DNA from: a virus
Strand: one strand, 5' to 3'
IMG/VR virus record: IMGVR_UViG_3300027608_000028
Coordinates: 1-64,000 of that record
DNA length: 64,000 bases
Of the stretch, positions 20,208-29,566 are shown piece by piece. The notes beneath the pieces were generated by a model that did not search any database, was not told the origin of the DNA, and saw only the letters and a list, made by a program, of their open reading frames with translations. The translations under genes and the position numbers were made by a program. Every line of letters starts with the position of its first letter. The first letter of the stretch is position 1.

Positions 20208-22484
20208 TTATTTTTTGCCCAATATACGGCGTGGGTATATGGCTCCTGACGCAGTAACCTGCGGCCAATATGCAGTATTGGCATCCGGCTGTCTAGTCAC
20301 TCTCAATGAAATATTTCTAGTAGAATTTGGCCAAAGAACTCCGGTAGTATTACGCTCGTACTTGTATGTTTGATAAAATTTCTGACTACCCCATAATGCA
20401 TTTCTGTAATTTGCAGAAGTAACCGGTGTAGTGTCTTCCATTGCTATGGTGGCAGTGGTTTGTAGATACTTCTTCAATTCATAATTAGTCCAATGTGGAT
20501 ACTGTTCTAAGATACAGGCCGACATACCGCAGACCATTGGACCTGCCATACTCGTTCCGCTTAACTTGTTAAGATAGAAAGCCGAGTTCCTTGGATCTGG
20601 AACCGCCGGTGTCACATAAGATGCATTTAAAAACGCACCCATTATCATACTGCCTGGACCCCATATATCTACGCCTGGACCAGTATCACTATAGTATGCT
20701 TTCTTTTCCAATGATCCGTGATCAATTGCGCCGATACAAACTCTAGTAGAATCAGTGCCAGCCGAATTAGGACTAGATCCTTGTTCATAATATATGTCTT
20801 GTCCGCCAATTGTAACAGTATTATTATAATCAGGGCCCGACACTAAATCGTGTCTCCACCCATTATTACCGGCACTGCCCATTGTTATTATGCCTTCTGC
20901 CATGGCATCTTCATAGTCGACATCAACGCTTATTACTTTGGCAGGAAAATTCTGACCTGTTATAAAATGCCAATTAAACAATTCAGCGGAAGTAAATCCA
21001 GAAGTATTTGATTGTACCTTGGCATTGATTCCTACCTTTAAATCTATTCGTGTGGGGAAATTTTTATAAAAAGTATATTCGTATATTTGATTCGGTGATC
21101 CAGTTGTCCCGGACCAACTACTAGTACCCTCGATATATATTCTATATGTTCTATCATTACTAGAACCTTCTTGTCCGTAATATATTCTTTGAACACTATT
21201 ATCGCCTGCGGTTAACATTATCTTCGGACCAGCTGGATTTGACGGAGAAAGATTAGTATATACCGTACTACCACTGCCAAAAGTAAGATACCCATTTGTT
21301 CCTACATATACTGATGTTTGGCCTGCGCCTAGAAAACTTATAATAAATGGTAAATCTATTCTCCAGTAACCATCATCATTATTGCCTACCGTAGGAGCAG
21401 TAGAAAAATATTGTAATCCTGCAGGACTACTTGGTAGATTATTATCAGTAAGAGCTTGCACTTGTATGCTGGCTCCGTCGCTGGTAATTGTTTGGCCGCT
21501 GTTAATAAACGATACTAATTCTGCAGACGGAGTACCGGTATTTCCGTATACTCCACTAACGCCAGTCGGTGCTGGAGGACCTGTAACAGGAGTATATGTT
21601 GTTCCCCTGTATATAACTCTACTGATCTGTGATGCACTACCACCGCCGCTATAATATCCCCAACTGTTATTAACAATAGTAGGATTTTTTCTTCCTGTTT
21701 CTGGATTAATAGGTTTATACTTATGAAACATCCTGACATAATCCATTGGTTCGTCAACTGTTGTGAAATCTAAATTGTATATATTTGCATCGCGGGCCCA
21801 GCCCATTGTATTGCCTGCTACTGTCGACGATGTATGCGTTGAATGTCCAGAACCCTGATATGCATAATTATATGTTGAATTGGCGCCGCGGCCAATTTCT
21901 GCATTATGTTGAAACCAATTATACCTAACTATTCTGGTGCCGCCTGTGCCGTCGGGATTCTTAGCAAATTCGGGGTGAGCTGAGTCAGGGTGACCTTCGT
22001 CGATTATAATCACATCAACATTTCTTCCTGAACTAGTAGTGTTCACAGTAGCAGTGACATTAGGATAATTAGCACTACCCCAAGCCGAAAGGCCTTGTGC
22101 TCCGTAATTTGTTCCATTAATTACTCTGAGCAAGCCCCATGGTTTCATATCATTGGTTGTTGTATCGCTTTTATTCCATTTAGTAGATGTCTGCGATGCA
22201 AGCCAATTTAATTTTTTTATTAGTCCACGCAAGTTAGGAGCCAAATCAATATTCATTACTCTCGGATCCAACGCAAGTTTGGCCACTTCTACACTATTAA
22301 GCATATAGTTCGTTGTCTTGCTGATTGATCGGCGGTTAACACATTCAACTATTCTATTAGGGCATACTCTATGCAACCCAGTTGTTAGTTGTTCCATGTC
22401 CTTATAAAACTGATCAAGGTCAGTTTTATCGTTGAGGGTAACTTCGTATTCTTCTAATATTTCGTGTGGTTGTAATTCAGACAT
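20208..22484 (-). CDS. Subtilisin-family serine protease with large insert, probably virion-associated
   Basis: 758 aa. S8 catalytic Asp in VIIIDEGHP (about 157), His in GHSTHTSST (about 213), oxyanion Asn in GSAGNNGW, Ser in GTSMAGPM (about 650). An insert of over 200 residues between His and Ser (about 290-520) is Gly/Thr/Ser-rich and beta-type. No export signal: it starts MSELQPHEILEEYEVTLNDK. Subtilase-like proteins of this size occur as structural proteins of large marine myoviruses; the fibre-like gene one base upstream fits that. Confidence 0.85.
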   Translation of the reverse strand: MSELQPHEILEEYEVTLNDKTDLDQFYKDMEQLTTGLHRVCPNRIVECVNRRSISKTTNYMLNSVEVAKLALDPRVMNIDLAPNLRGLIKKLNWLASQTSTKWNKSDTTTNDMKPWGLLRVINGTNYGAQGLSAWGSANYPNVTATVNTTSSGRNVDVIIIDEGHPDSAHPEFAKNPDGTGGTRIVRYNWFQHNAEIGRGANSTYNYAYQGSGHSTHTSSTVAGNTMGWARDANIYNLDFTTVDEPMDYVRMFHKYKPINPETGRKNPTIVNNSWGYYSGGGSASQISRVIYRGTTYTPVTGPPAPTGVSGVYGNTGTPSAELVSFINSGQTITSDGASIQVQALTDNNLPSSPAGLQYFSTAPTVGNNDDGYWRIDLPFIISFLGAGQTSVYVGTNGYLTFGSGSTVYTNLSPSNPAGPKIMLTAGDNSVQRIYYGQEGSSNDRTYRIYIEGTSSWSGTTGSPNQIYEYTFYKNFPTRIDLKVGINAKVQSNTSGFTSAELFNWHFITGQNFPAKVISVDVDYEDAMAEGIITMGSAGNNGWRHDLVSGPDYNNTVTIGGQDIYYEQGSSPNSAGTDSTRVCIGAIDHGSLEKKAYYSDTGPGVDIWGPGSMIMGAFLNASYVTPAVPDPRNSAFYLNKLSGTSMAGPMVCGMSACILEQYPHWTNYELKKYLQTTATIAMEDTTPVTSANYRNALWGSQKFYQTYKYERNTTGVLWPNSTRNISLRVTRQPDANTAYWPQVTASGAIYPRRILGKK

Positions 22485-22485
22485 G

Positions 22486-23898
22486 TTATGCTTCAGTTTG
22501 TAGTAAAGTTAAAGTAACGGTAAAGGCCTGTGAGCCGTTTGTGTTTGTTAAATTTTGAACTGTAATATATGTATTACTAGATACCACAAGATCGTTATTA
22601 TAACAGATAACTGCTGGACTAAAAGAAACAGTTTCGTTTATTGTAGTAGTAACTACTTCTGCTAATACGCCTGCGCTGGGACTTGGATCAGTTGATATCG
22701 ATCTGCCTAGTAAATTCCATCCAAGTCTAGTTTGGTCAGCAGTAGTATCTATTGCCTGTGCCACGGCACTAGAATACATTCTTACCCATGCAGGATTACT
22801 AACTGTAATTTTATATAGATTAAATCCTTTAAATGCAGGTATGGTTATATTTGTCATGCCACCATTGGTAATGGCCGCTGATGTTCCGGAAACAGTGGTT
22901 CTTGACGCCATTGATCCGCCGCCCCCACCACCTCCTGTTGCATCACTGCCATTGACCCATTGTGCTCCGTTGAATTTAATTACTTGTCCTACTACTGGCA
23001 CAGATATAGTAACATCTGTTAATTGCTGTAATGTTGTTGATGTCTGCGGAGCAGTTGAAAAGGTTAGATTGCCAGTACCGTCTGTAACTATCATTTGGCC
23101 TGGGGTTCCACCTGTGACTTTTACTTTGGAAATTGCTCCCAATATTACATTACCACTAGGGCTTAGTGTAATATTGCCGCTAGGACTAACGGCCACAGCC
23201 GTTCCACTTATAGTAACAGTACCGCTAGGATTAATCAATGTAGTGCCGTTTACTGCTATTGAAATGCCGCCGGGTGCGGCAGATCCGGACTTTAATGTCA
23301 ATGCGCCATTGGGGATAATTGACATGGCGCCGCCACTGGCCAACGACATTGTTGTAGCTGAATTAACTGCTACAATACCCGTCGATGAAATATTTAAAAC
23401 TGTGCCGCTATAATTTGTAAGAGTATTAACACCAAATTGTCCTAGTTTGTTTAACTGTGCCGCTACAATCGAGCTGTTACCACTTCTGACACCGAATTGC
23501 AATCCTCCGGATATATTACCGGTAGCAACGGAGCCATCGACTACTGCTTGGATAAAACTAACTGGTTGTGCAGTGATCCCATCATATCCTGCAAAGAGTA
23601 TTTTTCCTAAGACATCACCTGACAAAACTGCGCCCGGGGCGGCGGCGGTACCACGAGTTCTAACTGCTGTTAATGTGTTTCCTGAAAGCTGATTAGTATG
23701 CGACTGTTGATAATAATAACCGTTACTTAATGTAGTATCGTATGTAGTTCTTATAATTTCTACTTTACCTGCTACTAATTTTAATGTAGATGTTATATTG
23801 CTCCATGCCAATGCCGCATTAGATGCTACTATATCTGTACCTTGTACATTATAAAAAGGTATTCTGCCCGCCGCGCCTGCGCCAATAATATTTGCCAC
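22486..23898 (-). CDS. Tail-fibre-like structural protein
   Basis: 470 aa with GTG start after GGGAG. Low-complexity beta repeats such as SPSGNITLSPSGNVILG suggest a fibrous beta-prism shaft (about 160-290), then a poly-Gly hinge and a globular C-terminus (about 340-470), the probable receptor-binding or trimerisation head. N-terminal MANIIGAGAAGRIPFYN is typical of virion-attachment domains. A late-type AATAAATA box lies about 20 bases upstream of the ribosome site. Confidence 0.75.
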   Translation of the reverse strand: MANIIGAGAAGRIPFYNVQGTDIVASNAALAWSNITSTLKLVAGKVEIIRTTYDTTLSNGYYYQQSHTNQLSGNTLTAVRTRGTAAAPGAVLSGDVLGKILFAGYDGITAQPVSFIQAVVDGSVATGNISGGLQFGVRSGNSSIVAAQLNKLGQFGVNTLTNYSGTVLNISSTGIVAVNSATTMSLASGGAMSIIPNGALTLKSGSAAPGGISIAVNGTTLINPSGTVTISGTAVAVSPSGNITLSPSGNVILGAISKVKVTGGTPGQMIVTDGTGNLTFSTAPQTSTTLQQLTDVTISVPVVGQVIKFNGAQWVNGSDATGGGGGGGSMASRTTVSGTSAAITNGGMTNITIPAFKGFNLYKITVSNPAWVRMYSSAVAQAIDTTADQTRLGWNLLGRSISTDPSPSAGVLAEVVTTTINETVSFSPAVICYNNDLVVSSNTYITVQNLTNTNGSQAFTVTLTLLQTEA

Positions 23899-23942
23899 TA
23901 TAATTCTCCCGTATCCATTATTTATTGGATTTTGGGAGTAAA

Positions 23943-24740
23943 CTAAGTTAGGCTTCCTACCGAATGGCTAAAGCCGCCATCAACATAAGTTATCTCAGCA
24001 GTAATACCTGCCGCTAAATCACTCATTAAAAATGCCGCTACATTGCCCACGTCTTCAATTGTCACGTTGCGGCCAATTGGTGAGTTTTCTGCTACGACAT
24101 TAAGAATTTTACTAAAATCTTTAATTCCGCTAGCGGCCAGTGTTTTTATAGGACCAGAGCTAATACCATTGGCTCTGTACCCTTTTCCACGCGATCCCAA
24201 TGATTTTGCCAGGTAACGTACTGACGACTCGAGGCTCGCTTTAGCTAATCCCATTGTATTATAATTGGGTATTGCTCGAACGGAGCCGATATAAGTCAAT
24301 GTAAGAAATGAGGCATTATCGTTTAAGTATGGTAAACTAGCTTTAGCCAATGCTGGAAAGCTATATGCACTAATATCATGCGCTATACTAAATGAATCTC
24401 TAGAGAGTCCGTCTAAGAAATCTCCGGCAATTGATTCTCTTGTAGCAAATCCTATAGCATGTACTAGTCCATCAAAAGAAGTCCAGTGATGACTTAGATC
24501 TGTCATTAACTTGGCAATTTGCTCATCACTAGACACATCACATTCAAATACTAGGTTAGATCCAAAGTCAGATGCAAATTCTGTAATGCGATCCTTAAAC
24601 CTTTCGCCTACGTAACTAAATGCTAGTTCGGCGCCCTGAGCATGGCATGCCTTTGCAATGCCGTAGGCAATTGACCTAGTAGAAAGTACACCTGTAATTA
24701 GAAATTTCTTACCGGTTAAAAATCCGGTTTGGTCAATCAC
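23943..24740 (-). CDS. fabI: Enoyl-ACP reductase (FabI)
   Basis: 265 aa, full length for FabI. N-terminal LITGVLSTRSIAYGIA is the NAD-binding motif of this group; LTYIGSVRAIPNYNTMGLAK has both FabI tyrosines with the catalytic Y-x6-K spacing, and ANGISSGPIKTLAASGI is the substrate loop. It does the last reduction of fatty-acid elongation (NADH-dependent). It overlaps the small membrane gene upstream (ATGA) and belongs to the lipid set with the desaturases and the synthase at 37370-38584. Confidence 0.93.
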   Translation of the reverse strand: MIDQTGFLTGKKFLITGVLSTRSIAYGIAKACHAQGAELAFSYVGERFKDRITEFASDFGSNLVFECDVSSDEQIAKLMTDLSHHWTSFDGLVHAIGFATRESIAGDFLDGLSRDSFSIAHDISAYSFPALAKASLPYLNDNASFLTLTYIGSVRAIPNYNTMGLAKASLESSVRYLAKSLGSRGKGYRANGISSGPIKTLAASGIKDFSKILNVVAENSPIGRNVTIEDVGNVAAFLMSDLAAGITAEITYVDGGFSHSVGSLT

Positions 24741-25024
24741 TGAATTTTACTCTTAGAACTTTTACGGGCATCCATAGTACTATTATCTACAATAACGGGT
24801 TCAATTTTTTCCGAAGCCGCCAGTTTGTCTTGATATTCTTTATATTCTTCTAGAGTTACGTATCTTGGAGTTGATGCCCAACTATCTGCTGTAAATATTC
24901 TAACGGGCTTCCAGTATTTTGAAACTACGTTATTAATAGCAACAATAGTAGCCGCCACAATTATCATTCCCAAACCGGTAAGTATGCTTCCGGCTAAAAA
25001 AACTGCCGCTTGATCCATATCCAT
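24737..25024 (-). CDS. Small membrane protein (95 aa)
   Basis: One long hydrophobic segment (about 6-34), then a basic and acidic cytoplasmic tail. Between fabI and the GMP reductase gene with very short spacing. Function unknown. Confidence 0.6.
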   Translation of the reverse strand: MDMDQAAVFLAGSILTGLGMIIVAATIVAINNVVSKYWKPVRIFTADSWASTPRYVTLEEYKEYQDKLAASEKIEPVIVDNSTMDARKSSKSKIQ

Positions 25025-25033
25025 AATATTTCC

Positions 25034-26056
25034 TTACTTTAAAAATACGTCATTAATTTGACGATTGACTTTGACAAATGTAGTACACTTGCTCAACTGT
25101 TTAAGCGTAGGTGCACCAATATAAGTGCAGGTGCTACGCAATCCACCTAATATTTCATTTACGGTACTGGTTACTGTACCTCGAAATGGCATTGTAATTG
25201 CGCGGCCTTCGCTTGCTCTATAATCTTTAAATCCGCCATGTATTTCTTGTGCGTCTTTGCTACTCATCCCGTAAAATGTAACGTTACCATTTTCTATTGT
25301 GCCGCCGCCTTCCATGTGTCCAGCTAACATACCGCCCAACATAACAAAGTCTGCGCCGGCGCCAACTGCTTTAGCCACATCGCCTGGACAAGTGCAACCA
25401 CCATCAGCAATGATATGGGCGCCAAGACCATGTGCCGCATCAGCGCACTCAATAATCGCACTAAGTTGCGGGTAGCCAACCCCAGTTTGTATCCTAGTTG
25501 TACATACCGATCCCGGGCCAATTCCGACTTTGACAATGTCTGCTCCTCGTAATATTAATTCATGGGTCATATCAGCAGTAACAACATTACCTGCAATAAT
25601 TGTATGTGTGGGATACCGTGCTCTGACTTTGGCAACAAAGTCTCCAAAGTGTTCGCTGTATCCGTTAGCAATGTCAATGCAAATAAAATTCAGTTCAGGA
25701 AATGAATTTAAAATTTGTTGTAGCTTGGACCAGTCTTTGTCACTGGTGCCCGAGCTTACTGCAACATTGTTATTGTAGTGTAGCAAGTTGCCTGATTTTT
25801 GTACAAAGTCGTCAAGGTCGTAGCTTTTTGCAAAACAAGTAAACATACCATATTCATTTAACGCTCGGGCCATACTAAATGTACCAACGCCATCCATGTT
25901 TGCGGCCATAATTGGAACGCCGGTCCATACTGTGTTACTGTGTTTGAATTTAAACGTGCGATTTAAATCTACATCTTTTCTGCTTTTTAATACGCTACGT
26001 TTAGGTACGAACAGCACGTCTTTGAAATCAAGTTTAACGTCGTCGATTATTCTCAT
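25034..26056 (-). CDS. guaC: GMP reductase (IMPDH/GMPR family)
   Basis: 340 aa, the length of GuaC without a CBS insert. Active-site loop [19 protein letters not shown] with catalytic Cys, then [14 protein letters not shown] and [14 protein letters not shown] phosphate-binding segments. GuaC makes IMP from GMP with NADPH, feeding guanine into the adenine pool, which suits an AT-rich genome. IMPDH is less likely because of length and the GGCT motif. Confidence 0.9.
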   Translation of the reverse strand: MRIIDDVKLDFKDVLFVPKRSVLKSRKDVDLNRTFKFKHSNTVWTGVPIMAANMDGVGTFSMARALNEYGMFTCFAKSYDLDDFVQKSGNLLHYNNNVAVSSGTSDKDWSKLQQILNSFPELNFICIDIANGYSEHFGDFVAKVRARYPTHTIIAGNVVTADMTHELILRGADIVKVGIGPGSVCTTRIQTGVGYPQLSAIIECADAAHGLGAHIIADGGCTCPGDVAKAVGAGADFVMLGGMLAGHMEGGGTIENGNVTFYGMSSKDAQEIHGGFKDYRASEGRAITMPFRGTVTSTVNEILGGLRSTCTYIGAPTLKQLSKCTTFVKVNRQINDVFLK

Positions 26057-26086
26057 TTTGTGTCTCTCTAATAGTTAATTATACTA

Positions 26087-26944
26087 TCAAGTATTAACTT
26101 TTGCAAGTCCTACTTTTGCCAACCAATTTATAATAGAAGCATTGTGTTCTATTTTTCCTTGCTGGCTATCTGGATGAAAATTCCAACGTTGCGGAAAGCA
26201 ATGATGTGTTCCATGATACTGTTCGCCGCGGCCAAACCACCAACCAGGCAAATCTACCGCTTTATGATTCTGTAGTCCTTGACTAGGATGTATATACTTC
26301 CAAAAATATAGTTTACTATTGGCAGGGTTATGGCCAAATGTATTAAGTACAGCGGCCGCAAAGATAGCCAACTGTGTTCCCATAACCCATATTAGGATTA
26401 ACTTATAATCAATTAGTGCAAGAACAAATGTAATTCCTAATACAAATTTCCAGTAATGTTGTGTTAACGTTTTCTGGCCGGGTCGTTTCATATGATTTAT
26501 AATTAGTTTCCACTGTGGCCATTCTAGTGGACCTGACTGATGCATGAAAGGAAACAACAATGCAGTAAGTCTATTTCGTCCATGTGTATCTTCGGGAGGA
26601 TGCGGATCACCTTCTCGGTCACTGTATTTGTGATGGGTGATGTGTATCAATACGTAACCAGTGTGATATCCTTGTAAAAATAAAGGACACAATGCAACAA
26701 TAGTTAGCTCTAACCAACGTGGCACACTAAAGTAACTGTGTGCATAAAATCTATGATTAACTAGTGTACCATATTGTCCTGCTATGCGTTGTATGACAAA
26801 TACCATTAACAGGAACCACCAGCTATAACCCAACCATTCCCTGAATGGTTCAACGAGTATAGCAGTCAATAACAAACCGATACCTAATAGGTAAAGAGTC
26901 TGAAGTCTAACTGCATCTACGTGATGTTCTTTTAGTTGATCCAT
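26087..26944 (-). CDS. Fatty-acid desaturase, paralogue 1
   Basis: 285 aa membrane di-iron desaturase of the acyl-CoA delta-9 type. Histidine boxes: HRFYAH (about 62), HITHHKY (about 100), HGTHH (about 245), with REGDPHPP after box 2. Four membrane helices. Last of three tandem paralogues; starts two bases after paralogue 2. The degree of divergence suggests different positional or chain specificity. Confidence 0.9.
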   Translation of the reverse strand: MDQLKEHHVDAVRLQTLYLLGIGLLLTAILVEPFREWLGYSWWFLLMVFVIQRIAGQYGTLVNHRFYAHSYFSVPRWLELTIVALCPLFLQGYHTGYVLIHITHHKYSDREGDPHPPEDTHGRNRLTALLFPFMHQSGPLEWPQWKLIINHMKRPGQKTLTQHYWKFVLGITFVLALIDYKLILIWVMGTQLAIFAAAVLNTFGHNPANSKLYFWKYIHPSQGLQNHKAVDLPGWWFGRGEQYHGTHHCFPQRWNFHPDSQQGKIEHNASIINWLAKVGLAKVNT

Positions 26945-26945
26945 G

Positions 26946-27818
26946 TTACGCTGGCGTTTTAACTTCTGCTATACCAAGTTTTACTAACTTGTCTATTATC
27001 CATGCATTTTGATCTAGCTTGCCTTGCTCTGCTTGGGGATGAAAATTCCAACGATTAGGATATGTATGATGCACATAGTGCCAATTTTCGCCGCGGCCTG
27101 GTAAACTCCAGCCTGGTAAATTAACTGCTTTATGTGTGCTATCAATATCACCACGATAATGTTTCCAGAAATATAATTTACTATCGGGCGGATTATGTCC
27201 GTAGGTGTTTAGCATATAACCCATAAAGATACCAAGTTGTGTACCAGCTAACCAAATAAACAATAGTTTATAATTTACAATACAGAATAACACAGTAATA
27301 AGTGCAACCATATGCCAGTAATACTTGGTAATAAATTTCTGCGCTGGCCTTCTCATGAATTTGATAATCAGTTTGAGTTCTAATTCTTTACTGTCGTGTA
27401 AAAAAGGAAACACTAGGTTAACCCAACGCTTACGGGTAGCACTAACTGGGGGATGCGGATCTCCTTCTTGGTCAGCATACTTGTGATGCATTAAGTGTAC
27501 AACAACATAACCTGCAGGATATCCTTGCAGGGCAAACGGACTCATTAATACAACTAATCGTTCAAACCAAGGTACAACTGTAAAGTGATTGTGTGCCAAC
27601 ATTCTGTGATAAAATAATGTAGAGTATTGGCCGCATACACGTTGTACAATGAATACTAATAATAAGAACCACCACCCAAATCCCAACCACTCTCTGAATG
27701 GTTCAATAAAAATACTACTCAATAAAATCAGCATACCGATGTGGTAAATGACTTGCAAACGGAATCCGGCCACATGTTGATTATTGTAGATTTTTTTATA
27801 GTAGTCCAAGAATATCAT
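26946..27818 (-). CDS. Fatty-acid desaturase, paralogue 2
   Basis: 290 aa. Boxes HRMLAH, HLMHHKY and HYVHH are all intact; QEGDPHPP follows box 2. Same membrane layout as paralogue 1. Overlaps paralogue 3 by four bases (ATGA). Confidence 0.9.
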   Translation of the reverse strand: MIFLDYYKKIYNNQHVAGFRLQVIYHIGMLILLSSIFIEPFREWLGFGWWFLLLVFIVQRVCGQYSTLFYHRMLAHNHFTVVPWFERLVVLMSPFALQGYPAGYVVVHLMHHKYADQEGDPHPPVSATRKRWVNLVFPFLHDSKELELKLIIKFMRRPAQKFITKYYWHMVALITVLFCIVNYKLLFIWLAGTQLGIFMGYMLNTYGHNPPDSKLYFWKHYRGDIDSTHKAVNLPGWSLPGRGENWHYVHHTYPNRWNFHPQAEQGKLDQNAWIIDKLVKLGIAEVKTPA

Positions 27819-28690
27819 ATTGGTGTTTTTACTTCTGCAATGCCAATTCTTACTAGCTTGTCAATTATCCATGCGTTCTGGTCTAGTTTGCCTTGATCAG
27901 ATTCAGGATGTAAATTCCAACGTCGAGGATATGTGTGATGCATGTAATGATATTTTTCACCACTACCACCTAATAAAACTGTCCATGAGTTCTTAAGATT
28001 AACTGCTGAATGAACTTGTGGATTTTTAATATGCATATCATCCATGGCCATTTTATCATTTTGATGTGCATAAGTGTTGAACCTTGCGCCACCAAACGTA
28101 GCTAACTGTGTACCCATTAGCCATATAAACAAAAACTTGTAACTGATTAATCCTATTAGGACAATATACAATATAGTAACAGGCCAATAGTATTTCATAA
28201 TCCATGTCTGTAATGGTCGTTTCATTAAAGGTAATACTAACTTGTATTCTACTGGGCCTGGTTCAGTTAAAAACGGAAACAGTAAATTATTCCAACGACG
28301 TCTATTTTTACTAACGGGAGGATGCGGGTCGCCTTCTTGGTCAGCGTACTTGTGATGACGTAAATGAAGCCATGAATAACCTGCAGGATAGCTTTGTAAT
28401 AGCAAGGGACTTATCAATACTAGTACACGTTCAAACCAAGGCTTGACAGTATATAAATTATGTGCAAATAATCTATGATAAACTACGGTGTCAAATTTAA
28501 TTGCAAAGTATTGTATTACATAAATCCACATCAGGAACCACCAACCAAATCCCAACCATTCCCTGAATGGTGCATATAAGATTGTAAATGGAATTAATCC
28601 CAGACCTATTAGGTATATAAATTGTAGTCTTTTTGAATCTGGATGGGCATGAGCCCATAAAGACTTTAAGTGAGAAACTGCTCTGTTCAT
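27815..28690 (-). CDS. Fatty-acid desaturase, paralogue 3
   Basis: 291 aa. Boxes HRLFAH, HLRHHKY and HYMHH are intact. First of the three in transcription order and overlaps the clpS stop as ATGA, so ClpS and desaturases share one message. It has a slightly longer loop before the third box. Confidence 0.9.
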   Translation of the reverse strand: MNRAVSHLKSLWAHAHPDSKRLQFIYLIGLGLIPFTILYAPFREWLGFGWWFLMWIYVIQYFAIKFDTVVYHRLFAHNLYTVKPWFERVLVLISPLLLQSYPAGYSWLHLRHHKYADQEGDPHPPVSKNRRRWNNLLFPFLTEPGPVEYKLVLPLMKRPLQTWIMKYYWPVTILYIVLIGLISYKFLFIWLMGTQLATFGGARFNTYAHQNDKMAMDDMHIKNPQVHSAVNLKNSWTVLLGGSGEKYHYMHHTYPRRWNLHPESDQGKLDQNAWIIDKLVRIGIAEVKTPI

Positions 28691-28992
28691 TCTGCTTCGA
28701 CGGTTACTGCCAACGGAAATCCATTCATTCTAGCAGACGTTACAGTTTCTCCTGCTTTTTGTTCTGCTATTTCATATGTATATAATCCAGCAACACCTTT
28801 GCCTTTTTCATGAATCTCTGTCATGATATGCGTTGCACTAGCCTGGTCGTGGTGATAAATTTTCATCAATACTTCCACAACAAACTCCATGGGAGTAGCA
28901 TTGTCATTCTCAAAAATAACCTTAAACATACTAGGTTTTTTAATAATAACTTTAGTTTCTTTTTTAGCTATGGTGGCGGTTTCAGTTGTCAT
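28687..28992 (-). CDS. clpS: ClpS-like N-degron adaptor
   Basis: 101 aa. SMFKVIFENDNATPMEFVVE matches the ClpS core; the N-degron pocket residues Asn-Asp, Met and His (TEIHEKG) are present, though the third acidic pocket position is Asn. ClpS delivers N-degron proteins to ClpA. No ClpA lies in this window, only ClpX, so it may redirect host ClpAP. A TATAAATA box sits six bases before the ATG. Confidence 0.9.
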   Translation of the reverse strand: MTTETATIAKKETKVIIKKPSMFKVIFENDNATPMEFVVEVLMKIYHHDQASATHIMTEIHEKGKGVAGLYTYEIAEQKAGETVTSARMNGFPLAVTVEAE

Positions 28993-28998
28993 ATATGA

Positions 28999-29006
28999 TA
29001 TTTATA
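28999..29006 (-). promoter_or_regulatory. T4-late-like TATAAATA box before clpS
   Basis: Exact TATAAATA on the minus strand, six bases before the clpS ATG; transcription would start at or next to the start codon. Confidence 0.55.
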
Positions 29007-29010
29007 ATTA

Positions 29011-29040
29011 AAGAAACACAGGGTTGCCCCTGTGTTATTA
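29011..29040 (-). terminator. Terminator after hsp20
   Basis: Stem ACACAGGG/CCCTGTGT followed by TTCTTT on the minus strand, directly after the small heat-shock protein gene. Confidence 0.7.
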
Positions 29041-29481
29041 TCAAATTGCCGAAATAGCAATTTTACGTGGTTTAAGTGCTTCAGGTAAAATACGTTGTAA
29101 GTTTACAAGTAAAATACCGTCTTTGATTTGAGCATTAGTAACTTCAACGTGATCAGCTAAAGTAAATTGACGAACAAAGTCCCTAAATGCTAGGCCACGA
29201 TGTAAGTATTCAACTCCCTCTTGCTCTCCACGATTATGTTTACCAGTGATAGTTAATTGGTTATTATTCAACTCAATGTCAATTTCTTCCATACTGAACC
29301 CGGCAACGGCTACTTCGATTGCGTAGTCATCTTCTCCAGTTTTAATTACATTGTATGGGGGATAATTTCCAGGGGTTGCGCCAGCGATGCGTTCGAAGTC
29401 TGTAAACATTCTGTCGAAGCCCACTAAAGCTCTATTCAACTGGCTAATTGCTGTTGTGTCAAAACGTGTTAATGCGTTCAT
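29041..29481 (-). CDS. Hsp20/IbpA-type small heat-shock protein
   Basis: 146 aa. Alpha-crystallin domain about 35-125 with the family segment GLAFRDFVRQFTLADHVEV and the LVNLQRILPE strand; the short C-terminal tail RKIAISAI carries the I-x-I anchor. Such proteins hold unfolded proteins and are common in T4-like marine phages, perhaps protecting virion assembly. AAGGAG precedes the ATG, and a long hairpin lies in the leader. Confidence 0.92.
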   Translation of the reverse strand: MNALTRFDTTAISQLNRALVGFDRMFTDFERIAGATPGNYPPYNVIKTGEDDYAIEVAVAGFSMEEIDIELNNNQLTITGKHNRGEQEGVEYLHRGLAFRDFVRQFTLADHVEVTNAQIKDGILLVNLQRILPEALKPRKIAISAI

Positions 29482-29506
29482 AGTTTTTCTCCTTATTAAG
29501 CGAGGT

Positions 29507-29547
29507 TAAATGTAAAACCCTAATGGCGTTTTACATTTATATTTATA
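29507..29547 (-). promoter_or_regulatory. Hairpin and TATAAATA box upstream of hsp20
   Basis: An 11-bp stem AAATGTAAAAC/GTTTTACATTT lies about 30-55 bases before the hsp20 start, with TATAAATA (29540-29547) directly upstream on the minus strand. It may end the infC message, start the hsp20 message, or act as a leader structure. Confidence 0.5.
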
Positions 29548-29566
29548 CATGGTTCTGTTGGTAAAG

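Noticed and set aside
20208-23898. Long plus-strand ORFs (up to 190 codons) opposite the subtilase and fibre-like genes
   Set aside because: Pro/Val/Thr-rich mirror images of Gly-rich coding sequence, no ribosome sites; antisense shadows.
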